Shown here: positions 1-5,509 of the stretch, piece after piece
Layout of the letters: each line of letters starts with the position of its first letter
How positions within the stretch are numbered: position 1 is the first letter of the stretch
Assembly: GCA_004322375.1 (NCBI GenBank)
Contig: SCUC01000663.1
Location: 1-6,064 of the forward strand
Direction of reading: 5' to 3'
DNA from: Bacteroidota bacterium
GTDB taxonomy: Bacteria; Bacteroidota; Ignavibacteria; UBA10030; SZUA-254
DNA length: 6,064 nt
The notes under the pieces: model-generated
Seen by the model: the letters and a program-made list of their open reading frames with translations, nothing else
Databases searched by the model: none
Told to the model about the DNA's origin: nothing
Program-made: the position numbers and the translations under genes

Positions 1-10
1 GTACTACTTT

Positions 11-54
11 TAAGGTTGGGAGATGCTTCACTGCGTTCAGCATGACAATCCTTA
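11..54. repeat. Imperfect hairpin, probable dispersed intergenic repeat
   Basis: Nested inverted repeats are visible. The outer arms are 11-18 (TAAGGTTG) and 46-54 (CAATCCTTA), complementary apart from one bulged base. The inner arms are ATGCT at 23-27 and AGCAT at 39-43. Read on the minus strand, the core resembles the widespread GTCATGCTGA...GAAGCAT type of intergenic repeat that I recall from many environmental bacterial genomes, including Bacteroidota relatives. The hairpin is seen directly; membership of a repeat family is recall and inference. There is no T-run directly after either arm, so a classic intrinsic terminator is less likely. A gene to the left of the window could still end here. 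Confidence 0.5.
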
Positions 55-236
55 GGGGTTCTCGGACAGTCTTCCACTCCATGACAGACACTTCGTATGG
101 CAACAGAATGTGATGAAATAAAACCGGAAAGCGTATTGCCTCACTCATGTTAAGATATAATGACAGGCTAAGAGTTTCATTTTACAGAGAGGGACTACGA
201 AGAAAATAATATTAGCAAAGTAAAACCAATTATGAT
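55..236. other. Gene-free stretch
   Basis: No reading frame with a plausible ribosome binding site was found on either strand. The part from about 195 to 235 is A-rich and carries no obvious pairing. The only candidate signal is the TATAAT at 156-161, listed separately. The stretch probably serves as upstream region and the first part of the leader of the 419-739 gene. Confidence 0.5.
133..161 (+). promoter_or_regulatory. Possible promoter (TATAAT -10 box)
   Basis: A perfect TATAAT lies at 156-161. With 17-base spacing the -35 position (133-138, GTATTG) matches TTGACA only poorly. If used, transcription would start near 168 and give a leader of about 250 bases before the small gene at 419, including the folded region 237-353. 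Bacteroidota-type promoters use a different consensus (TTTG around -33, TAnnTTTG around -7), which I do not see here, so the call is weak. Confidence 0.25.
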
Positions 237-353
237 GCGGACAGCGAGCGATAGTGGATTAGGGCAACCGTTCAACGGCGCTTGCCAGGGGAAGATGAGC
301 AAGGCTTCACTGTTGAGCCAGCTTGCTGTCCGCTCTGTGTGGAGTAGCACAGA
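237..353 (+). ncRNA. Structured leader RNA candidate (multi-branched fold)
   Basis: A 13-bp stem is formed by 237-249 and 321-333 (GCGGACAGCGAGC with GCTTGCTGTCCGC), all Watson-Crick except one G-U pair. Inside it, 263-267 pairs with 282-286 (GGCAA/TTGCC), enclosing CCGT/ACGG (268-271 with 275-278). A second inner hairpin pairs GGCT 303-306 with AGCC 316-319. Directly abutting the main stem, 334-340 pairs with 347-353 (TCTGTGT/GCACAGA, one wobble) around a GGAGTA loop. The absence of a gap between the main stem and this last hairpin would allow coaxial stacking. It lies 66 bases before the 419-739 gene, so a cis-regulatory leader is the natural reading; a separate small RNA is possible. I checked it mentally against common riboswitch classes and recognised none. 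Conservation is untested. Confidence 0.4.
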
Positions 354-358
354 ATATA

Positions 359-372
359 AAGTAACGTTACTT
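359..372. promoter_or_regulatory. 14-bp perfect palindrome, candidate operator
   Basis: AAGTAACGTTACTT is exactly self-complementary. It lies between the folded leader (ends 353) and the ribosome binding site (405-410) of the small gene. Symmetry of this size is typical of a dimeric regulator site. A weak TATTAT at 384-389 would place the palindrome near the -30 region of an alternative, closer promoter, but I see no good -35 box. Its sequence matches no named operator that I can identify. Confidence 0.3.
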
Positions 373-404
373 CCTAATTCACATATTATTCACTATTTTA
401 CAGA

Positions 405-410
405 AAGGAG
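405..410 (+). promoter_or_regulatory. Shine-Dalgarno of the small gene, with start-codon hairpin
   Basis: AAGGAG lies 8 bases before the ATG at 419 and fixes that start. The ATG itself sits in a perfect 7-bp hairpin (CGTATGG 416-422, loop CTCTT, CCATACG 428-434), while the Shine-Dalgarno stays unpaired. Confidence 0.75.
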
Positions 411-418
411 AATCTCGT

Positions 419-739
419 ATGGCTCTTCCATACGGTAATTCAAACCAACAAATTTCGTTAGCAGATGCGACGAAATTTACAGCAAACTTCCGCAGTTCTG
501 TCCCCGGTTCCGCCGTCAAAAGCGGGGCGTTCGACAAGGCTGTTATTAGCCAGATTCTCGGTCAACAAGGTTGTGAAGGAATCCGGTGCTATTACGGACT
601 CAAAGATGACGGGGCTCCTGCGGTCATTCTTGTCGGCATAGATTCTGCCGGCAATGATATGGTTAATGGCATCCTGGGTGAAAACTGGTTTCCCTGCCCG
701 CCATTCTGTGACAAAGCAGGCAGTCCCTTAAACACGTAA
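419..739 (+). CDS. Small conserved-type protein with C-terminal CPPxC motif, function unknown
   Basis: A 106-aa protein with no signal peptide and no membrane segment, so presumably cytoplasmic. It opens with a polar stretch (YGNSNQQISL, residues 5-14). The centre is GCEGIRCYYGLKDD (51-64) followed by a hydrophobic strand AVILVGID (68-75), and it ends with CPPFC at 93-97 and a GSPLN tail. Cysteines 52, 57, 93 and 97 could bind a metal or form disulfides. I recall similar small proteins in Bacteroidota with the same layout (an N-terminal SLxEA-like helix, GIRxYxG, VGxDxxGxD, CPPxC near the end), always unnamed. The start is supported by AAGGAG 8 bases upstream. A strong hairpin begins 19 bases after the stop codon, suggesting that its transcript may end or be stabilised there. 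The gene is probably real; its function is unknown. It precedes the 7-TM/kinase pair on the same strand. Confidence 0.75.
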   Translation: MALPYGNSNQQISLADATKFTANFRSSVPGSAVKSGAFDKAVISQILGQQGCEGIRCYYGLKDDGAPAVILVGIDSAGNDMVNGILGENWFPCPPFCDKAGSPLNT

Positions 740-758
740 CAGAAAACAAACCTGTACA

Positions 759-812
759 GCGTACTCGCCGCAACGATAGAACATAGAATACGGCATGTTG
801 CGGCGGGTATGC
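759..812 (+). terminator. Long stem-loop after the small gene (terminator or stabiliser)
   Basis: Bases 759-774 pair with 797-812 in a 16-bp stem with two G-T wobbles and no mismatch, around a 22-base loop. It starts 19 bases after the stop codon of the small gene. No T-run follows immediately; the first (TTTTT, about 840-844) is some 28 bases away. It is therefore not a textbook intrinsic terminator. It could limit read-through into the membrane protein gene or protect the upstream message. Confidence 0.5.
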
Positions 813-861
813 GATATAGTGATAAGCATTTGTTGTTAATTTTTATCTATTAGCTCGACCC

Positions 862-1521
862 ATGGAAATTCTTTTTTTCATTCTGGCGATAACCGGAACA
901 GCAGTAACTGCCTTTATTGTGTATAGCGGTATCCGTATGTACGGTGTTGTATCCCTGCCGATGAAATATTTGACTATTTACTTTTCGATAGACTTGATGA
1001 GTTCCATCGGTTCAATGGTTCTTGGAAAGCTAGGAATAAACAATATGGTAATCATGAACATGCAAATACCGGTCGAATACGGTTTTTTCGTTGTTGCGCT
1101 TTCTTTCTGGGTTGGAAGCAGAGGCGTGCAACGGGTTTTACGTTTTTCGATTATTGCATATCTGGTGTGCTGGTTGATTCTGTTTCTGACGCTCGAATCA
1201 TTCTTTAAATTTAGCTCTATCGCACGTCCGCTGTTAACTGTTCTTGTGCTTATTGCAGCTGTCGTAACATTAGTGTACCTTCTTCGCGATACGTCCTATC
1301 CTCTCTTATTGCAGCCGGCGTTTTGGATATGTTCGGGATTGATTATATATAACGCCGGGAACGCCACATTTTTCTTAATTACCCAATACCTGTTTCACAT
1401 TTCTGAGAATACATTAGTCACAGCCTGGGTTTTGCATAATATAATCGGAGTTTTTTCGTATGTACTGTTTGCCGGAGGTTTTATATGCCAGCGAATGAGA
1501 TTGAATTCTGGTGGACGTTAA
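862..1521 (+). CDS. Seven-helix integral membrane protein, sensor partner candidate
   Basis: A 219-aa, very hydrophobic protein. Seven likely membrane helices lie at about residues 2-22, 33-54, 61-84, 92-111, 121-141, 152-176 and 187-209. Positive residues in the loops after helices 1, 3 and 5 and in the C-terminal tail (QRMRLNSGGR) fit N-out/C-in topology. The sixth helix contains FWICSGLIIYNAGN (154-167), which recalls a Bacteroidota family of about 220-aa 7-TM proteins encoded just before one-TM PAS/HisKA_3 kinases; that link is from memory. There is no Shine-Dalgarno before ATG 862, but an in-frame stop at 823-825 and no better upstream start leave it as the best choice. Its 3' end overlaps the kinase gene by 37 bases, which points to coupled expression and a shared signalling role. 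The ligand or stimulus is unknown. Confidence 0.75.
   Translation: MEILFFILAITGTAVTAFIVYSGIRMYGVVSLPMKYLTIYFSIDLMSSIGSMVLGKLGINNMVIMNMQIPVEYGFFVVALSFWVGSRGVQRVLRFSIIAYLVCWLILFLTLESFFKFSSIARPLLTVLVLIAAVVTLVYLLRDTSYPLLLQPAFWICSGLIIYNAGNATFFLITQYLFHISENTLVTAWVLHNIIGVFSYVLFAGGFICQRMRLNSGGR
1474..1478 (+). promoter_or_regulatory. Shine-Dalgarno of the histidine kinase, inside the 7-TM gene
   Basis: GGAGG sits 6 bases before ATG 1485 and decides the kinase start. It lies in the codons of the seventh membrane helix of the upstream gene, so the overlap is genuine. Confidence 0.8.
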
Positions 1522-2654
1522 TCATCGGGACTGGCGTTTTTCTCTCGCTCAGTATCGGTCTCATCGTAGCGGTTATCTATAGCCAGCGTCGCTTCCTCGC
1601 TGCGCAGGAAGAAAAATTTGCCATCCTGAAGGCAAGCGAGCAACAATTTCGACGTCTTGTGGAAGATACACCGGTGCCCACCATGGTAACATTTCAAAAC
1701 AGGATTACCTACTTTAACGGCGCCGTGCTTAAATTATTCAAAACAAACCTATCGAATGACATTCTCGGTAAACAATTGCTTGAGCTTGTTCATCCCGCTT
1801 CCGCTCAACTCGCCCGTGAAGTGATTATGGCATATATTGAGAAACGAAAACCTCTGCCGGCAACCGAGATGAGAATTGTGAGAAGCGACGGCGAGGAAAT
1901 TGAAACGGAACTTGCCACCATCCCTATCCTGTATGACGGAAAGGAGGCTTCCTTACTCGTGATTCAAGATATTTCTGCAGCGAAACGGGTAGAACAAATT
2001 TTACGTGAAATACCGAAGAACATTATTGCAGCCCAGGAAGCGGAACGTAAGAGGTTTGCGCGTGAGCTGCATGATGGGGTCAACCAGATTTTATTTAACG
2101 CCAAAGCAAGAATTGAAATTCTTGAAAAGAAAATTTCCTCCGCTCTTAATAACGAAAATGAATTTTCAGCTATCAAAAGTCCTCTGATGAGCGCCATGAA
2201 CGAGATACAGCGGATTTCACGCAACCTGAGACCGAGCGTGTTGGATGATCTCGGACTGACGGCGGCAATCGGCGCTCTGACGGAAGAGTTTAGCACGCGG
2301 ACGCATATCAGGGTAACGGTGCAAGGATTTTCACAGAACCGGCTGAGGGATGATCTCGAAGAAGCATTTTTTAGAATAATTCAGGAATCGCTCAACAACA
2401 TCGAAAAACATTCGATGGCAACCCAGGCATTGATTGAATATATAGATAATGAATCGTTTATCACGATTGTCGTAACCGACGATGGGAAGGGGATACAGAA
2501 AGAGAAACGCAAAATGCAGCCATTAAGCTCAAGTGTCGGGTTGACAACGATGCGCGAGCGAGCGGAACTGGTCGGTGGAACTCTGACAATCAACTCGGAG
2601 CCCGGGAAGGGGACAAAAATCGTTGTTATTGTTCCGAAGAAAAAAAGTAGCTAA
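1485..2654 (+). CDS. Membrane-anchored PAS sensor histidine kinase, HisKA_3 (NarL-partner) type
   Basis: A 389-aa protein. One membrane helix spans residues 11-32, followed by a charged linker (34-50) and a PAS domain (about 51-166, ending QDISAAKR). The dimerisation/phosphoacceptor domain contains ERKRFARELHDG, with His196 as the expected phosphorylation site. The following D197...Q201 keeps the DxxxQ arrangement linked to phosphatase activity in this family. The HATPase_c domain shows the N box (ESLNNIEKH, 301-309), the G1 box (TDDGKGI, 331-337) and a G2 region with VGLTTMRER (351-359) and GKGT (374-377). All key catalytic motifs are present. Kinases of this type usually phosphorylate NarL/FixJ-type regulators, but none is encoded in the window. 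The short N-terminus offers almost no extracellular sensing domain, so the stimulus may come through the overlapping 7-TM protein or the cytoplasmic PAS domain. Confidence 0.93.
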   Translation: MPANEIEFWWTLIIGTGVFLSLSIGLIVAVIYSQRRFLAAQEEKFAILKASEQQFRRLVEDTPVPTMVTFQNRITYFNGAVLKLFKTNLSNDILGKQLLELVHPASAQLAREVIMAYIEKRKPLPATEMRIVRSDGEEIETELATIPILYDGKEASLLVIQDISAAKRVEQILREIPKNIIAAQEAERKRFARELHDGVNQILFNAKARIEILEKKISSALNNENEFSAIKSPLMSAMNEIQRISRNLRPSVLDDLGLTAAIGALTEEFSTRTHIRVTVQGFSQNRLRDDLEEAFFRIIQESLNNIEKHSMATQALIEYIDNESFITIVVTDDGKGIQKEKRKMQPLSSSVGLTTMRERAELVGGTLTINSEPGKGTKIVVIVPKKKSS

Positions 2655-2687
2655 CCTGCGCGCGTAGCAAGAGAGGTTGAGCGTTAG
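2640..2687 (-). terminator. Weak candidate terminator of the carbamoyltransferase operon
   Basis: On the minus strand, just after the last operon gene, two alternative 5-bp stems can form: CTAAC/GTTAG (2687-2683 with 2655-2651) or AACCT/AGGTT (2678-2674 with 2657-2653). These are followed by a run of seven T (2646-2640). The stems are short and the T-run lies 4 or more bases away, so this is tentative. The T-run overlaps the lysine-rich end of the convergent kinase gene. Confidence 0.3.
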
Positions 2688-3610
2688 CCTTCCCAGAGCG
2701 AGGTTAACAATGCCATACGAATGAGCACCCCATTGTATGTTTGATGGAAATATGCAGCCCGTTGATCGCCATCCACCTTCGGGTCAATTTCGCTGAGACG
2801 CGGCAGGGGGTGCATGATGAGCGAATGAGACGGGAGAGATTGCATCACGCTCTCGTTGACAAAATACGACGAGGCTATTTCACGATTAATTTTTTCATGC
2901 TTATCCAATACCTCCTGTTCGATTCTGGTAACATACAGCACGTCAACTTCAGGCAAAACTTTCTTCATGTCGGATTCTAAGGTAAACCAGCAATTGTGCC
3001 GCGAAAGATACTCGAGAATATCCGGCTTCATCTGGAGAGCGGGCGGAGCGACAAAGTATAATTTTACCCGGTCAAATTTCCCGAGAAGGTAGGCAAGAGA
3101 ACGAACTGTTCTCCCATCCGCAAGGTTGCCGACCATAGCGACTTTCACGCCCTCAATCGTTTGCGCGCTTTTATAAATAGTGTATAAATCCAGCAACGCT
3201 TGCGTGGGGTGCTGTCCCCCCTTGCCATCCCCTGCATTAATCACCGGAATGCTGGAAACAAGAGATGCTCGTTTTGCCCCGCCGACTTCATTCGAGCGAA
3301 GCACGATGACATCGGCGTAATTATTTACCACGCGTATGGTATCTTCCAGGGTTTCTCCCATGGTCACGGAAGAGAAATCCTGTGCGCGTTCTGTCGAAAT
3401 CACGCTTCCTCCGAGTCGAAGCATTGCGCTCTCAAAGGAAAAGCGTGTCCGCGTGGAAGGCTCGTAAAATAATGTCGCCATGATTTTATGCCGGTAGTCG
3501 CGGGTGCCGCCGCGTTTAACAATGCGTTCCAGAGCGTCGGCTCGTTCAAAAAGCTCAAGAAGCAGAGGAAGCGTGAATTGCTGGGCTTCATAGACATGCT
3601 GAAGTTTCAT
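2684..3610 (-). CDS. pyrB: Aspartate carbamoyltransferase-type catalytic chain with Met at the Lys84 position
   Basis: A 308-aa protein, the usual size for an ATCase catalytic chain, which joins carbamoyl phosphate to aspartate in pyrimidine synthesis. The carbamoyl phosphate motif PSTRTR is at 51-56. Arg105, HPTQ (134-137), Arg167 in GRTV, Arg229 in TRI and HPLPR (267-271) all fall at the E. coli PyrB numbers without gaps. Two active-site positions differ: residue 84 (catalytic Lys in E. coli, on the loop donated by the neighbouring subunit) is Met within SSVTMGETL, and Gln231 of the aspartate loop is Glu. The codon for residue 84 is an unambiguous ATG. The gene is last in the operon, 4 bases after carbamate kinase, with GAGAG about 9 bases before its ATG. 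No pyrI regulatory chain is nearby. It may be a low-activity ATCase, or a carbamoyltransferase with another substrate. Confidence 0.88.
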   Translation of the reverse strand: MKLQHVYEAQQFTLPLLLELFERADALERIVKRGGTRDYRHKIMATLFYEPSTRTRFSFESAMLRLGGSVISTERAQDFSSVTMGETLEDTIRVVNNYADVIVLRSNEVGGAKRASLVSSIPVINAGDGKGGQHPTQALLDLYTIYKSAQTIEGVKVAMVGNLADGRTVRSLAYLLGKFDRVKLYFVAPPALQMKPDILEYLSRHNCWFTLESDMKKVLPEVDVLYVTRIEQEVLDKHEKINREIASSYFVNESVMQSLPSHSLIMHPLPRLSEIDPKVDGDQRAAYFHQTYNGVLIRMALLTSLWEG

Positions 3611-3614
3611 ATCG

Positions 3615-4556
3615 TTATTCTCTCACAATGGTTGTACCTGCATTACCGTCAACGGCGGAAACAAGCTGTTCCGGATTCGTGATGATGGCTTCGGTTCCTC
3701 CTGCCTCAAGAAAATCAACCGCCGCTTCAATTTTAGGTTTCATGCTTCCTTCATAAAAATGTCCTTCGGCAAGCCATTGCTTCGCTTGCGCAATAGTCAT
3801 TCGCTTGACAGCCTGTTGGTTTGGTTTTTTGAAATTCAAATATACCTGCTCAACTTCGGTGGAGATGACAAACCGTTTGAGCTTAAGAAGCGATGCAAGC
3901 AACGCGGAGGCGCGGTCTTTATCAATAACTGCTTCCTTCCCGGTAATCGCCCCGTTCTCGCTGATAACAGGAATGCCGCCGCCGCCGCAGGCGATAACAA
4001 GCACGCCGTTTTCCATGCACGTACGTATCACATCAAGCTCGACAATTCCGCGGGGCTTCGGCGAGGGGACTACCCGCCTGTATCCCCGGGCGGCATCTTC
4101 AACAATGCTCCACCCTAACTCGCGTTCTTTTCGCTCGGCAGCTTCTTTTGAATAAAATGGACCTATCGGTTTTGTCGGTTTCTCAAAAGCGGGATCGTGC
4201 TTATCAACAACGACCTGCGTTACCAGAGTAACGACGGGCAACGTAACGCCCCGTTCGCGAAGAACCGATTGCAAGCTATTTTGAAGTATGTAGCCGATTT
4301 CGCCCTGCGTCATGGCGTCACACATATCGAGAGGAAGTGAATACGTTTGAGCTGAGCCGGCTTCAGAGCGAAGCAACTGAGAGCCGACTTGAGGTCCATT
4401 GCCATGCGTTACAACTAAGTGGCAGCCCCGCGCCGCAAGCTCTGCGATGCCTGCGGCGGCGAGGTGCGCATTGGCAAATTGCTCGGCGACAGTTCCTTTT
4501 TGGCCCGCGCGGATTAACGAGTTACCGCCAACGGCAATACACAACGAATCCGCCAC
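3615..4556 (-). CDS. arcC: Carbamate kinase
   Basis: A 313-aa protein, normal for the family. The enzyme interconverts carbamate plus ATP and carbamoyl phosphate plus ADP in the cytoplasm. Amino-acid kinase motifs appear in order: AVGGNSLI (8-15), THGNGPQVG (50-58), QGEIGYILQ (84-92), KPIGPFY, YRRVVPSP, ACGGGGIPV, EAVIDKDRASALLA, TEVEQVYL, and EGHFYEGSMKPKIEAA near the end. No key motif is missing. The start is GTG (minus strand, 4556), preceded by AGGG 8 bases upstream and only 2 bases after the ornithine carbamoyltransferase stop. Placement between two carbamoyltransferases suggests it either supplies their carbamoyl phosphate or consumes it to make ATP. Arginine deiminase, the usual partner in the arc fermentation operon, is absent from the window. 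Confidence 0.95.
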   Translation of the reverse strand: MADSLCIAVGGNSLIRAGQKGTVAEQFANAHLAAAGIAELAARGCHLVVTHGNGPQVGSQLLRSEAGSAQTYSLPLDMCDAMTQGEIGYILQNSLQSVLRERGVTLPVVTLVTQVVVDKHDPAFEKPTKPIGPFYSKEAAERKERELGWSIVEDAARGYRRVVPSPKPRGIVELDVIRTCMENGVLVIACGGGGIPVISENGAITGKEAVIDKDRASALLASLLKLKRFVISTEVEQVYLNFKKPNQQAVKRMTIAQAKQWLAEGHFYEGSMKPKIEAAVDFLEAGGTEAIITNPEQLVSAVDGNAGTTIVRE

Positions 4557-4568
4557 GGTTACATCCCT
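4557..4568 (-). promoter_or_regulatory. Ribosome binding site deciding the GTG start of carbamate kinase
   Basis: Minus-strand AGGG (4568-4565) lies 8 bases before GTG 4556, inside the last codons of ornithine carbamoyltransferase. It supports the GTG start and the 2-base gene junction. Confidence 0.5.
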
Positions 4569-5509
4569 GCCATCAGCGTATGAAGAATGGCTTTCTGGGT
4601 GTGCAATCTGTTTTCAGCTTCATCGAAGATGCGCGACTGCTTTCCATCCATGACTTCGTCGGTTACTTCCTCTCCGCGATGGGCGGGAAGGCAGTGCATA
4701 AAAATCGCTGTCTCTTTTGCCTGCTTCATCAACTTTGCATTGATTTGAAACTCCTTGAAGATTCTTGCCCGTTCTTCCTTCTCGGCTTCCTGTCCCATGC
4801 TTGCCCACACATCCGTGTAGATGACATCGGCATTGCGCGCTCCTTCTTTGGCATTATTGAGGATTTCGATTTTCGCGCCGGATTGCTTCGCGAATTTTCG
4901 CGCCAGCTTAACTACATCGGATACAGGCTCGTAGCCTTTAGGAATGGCGGCGGTAAAGTTCATGCCCAGCTTCGCTGCGAGCAACATAAGAGAATGACAT
5001 ACATTATTGCCATCTCCGATAAATGCGAGCTTTTTGCCTTGCACATCTCCAAAATTCTCAATAATCGTGAGAAAATCTCCGACTGCCTGACACGGATGTT
5101 CCAGCTCATCGAGAGCATTGATAACCGGGCACCACATGTATTTCGCGAGGTCTGTGCAGTTACTGTGAGCATACGTGCGAATCACCAGGCCGTCAACCCA
5201 GCGTTCTAAATTTTTCGCGACGTCATGGATTGATTCCCGCTTACCAAGGTTAATCCCCTGCTGGCTTAGATAAATGGAGTGGCCCCCCAGCTGGTATATT
5301 CCGACGTCGAACGTTACGTGCGTTCGGAGCGATTGCTTTTCAAAAATCATGGCAACCGATTTTCCTTTGAGCGCATCGGAGTAATTCGCCGGGTATTCTT
5401 TCATTCGGAAAGAAAGGAGGAGAAGATTCCACAAATCTTCGGGCGACCAATCGGCGATGCTGATAAAGTCTTTCTTTGCAAACGATTCTTTTTTCATAGA
5501 GGTACTCAC
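4559..5509 (-). CDS. argF: Ornithine carbamoyltransferase
   Basis: A 316-aa protein in the usual size range. It transfers the carbamoyl group from carbamoyl phosphate to ornithine, giving citrulline (arginine synthesis), or runs in reverse in arginine breakdown. Motifs in order: FEKQSLRTH (56-64, the carbamoyl phosphate site, usually SxRTR), GKRES (89-93), EHPCQ (137-141), FIGDGNNVCHSLM (163-175), DVWASMG (233-239, the ornithine loop) and MHCLPAHRGEEV (271-282) with the catalytic Cys273. The SMG and HCLP motifs favour ornithine over acetylornithine. The second Arg of SxRTR is His64. The annotated GTG start overlaps the upstream stop as GTGA; an ATG at 5497 (MKKES...) is an equal or better choice because GTGAG lies about 8 bases before it. 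Anabolic argF and catabolic arcB cannot be told apart by sequence alone; the carbamate kinase neighbour leaves both open. Confidence 0.93.
   Translation of the reverse strand: MSTSMKKESFAKKDFISIADWSPEDLWNLLLLSFRMKEYPANYSDALKGKSVAMIFEKQSLRTHVTFDVGIYQLGGHSIYLSQQGINLGKRESIHDVAKNLERWVDGLVIRTYAHSNCTDLAKYMWCPVINALDELEHPCQAVGDFLTIIENFGDVQGKKLAFIGDGNNVCHSLMLLAAKLGMNFTAAIPKGYEPVSDVVKLARKFAKQSGAKIEILNNAKEGARNADVIYTDVWASMGQEAEKEERARIFKEFQINAKLMKQAKETAIFMHCLPAHRGEEVTDEVMDGKQSRIFDEAENRLHTQKAILHTLMAGM

Noticed and set aside
237..333. Miniature transposable element with 13-bp terminal inverted repeats
   Set aside because: No target-site duplication flanks 237 or 333, the arms contain a G-T mismatch that only RNA tolerates, and an adjoining hairpin continues the fold. 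It stays possible if many copies exist in the genome.
237..353. Known riboswitch or housekeeping RNA (cobalamin, TPP, SAM, c-di-GMP, SRP RNA, RNase P)
   Set aside because: The conserved core sequences of these classes that I can recall are not present.
232..438. 68-codon reading frame ahead of the small gene
   Set aside because: It has no ribosome binding site, runs through the folded leader, overlaps the well-supported start at 419 in another frame and has no recognisable protein features.
2684..3610. Possibility that the ATCase-like gene is a pseudogene
   Set aside because: It has full length, no frameshift and all other active-site residues in place, so the Met84 change looks like divergence and not decay.
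4337..5209. 290-codon frame antisense to carbamate kinase and ornithine carbamoyltransferase
   Set aside because: It lies opposite two unmistakable enzyme genes, has no family motifs and shows the biased composition of a reverse-complement shadow. The other frames opposite the four right-hand genes and the kinase were rejected for the same reason.
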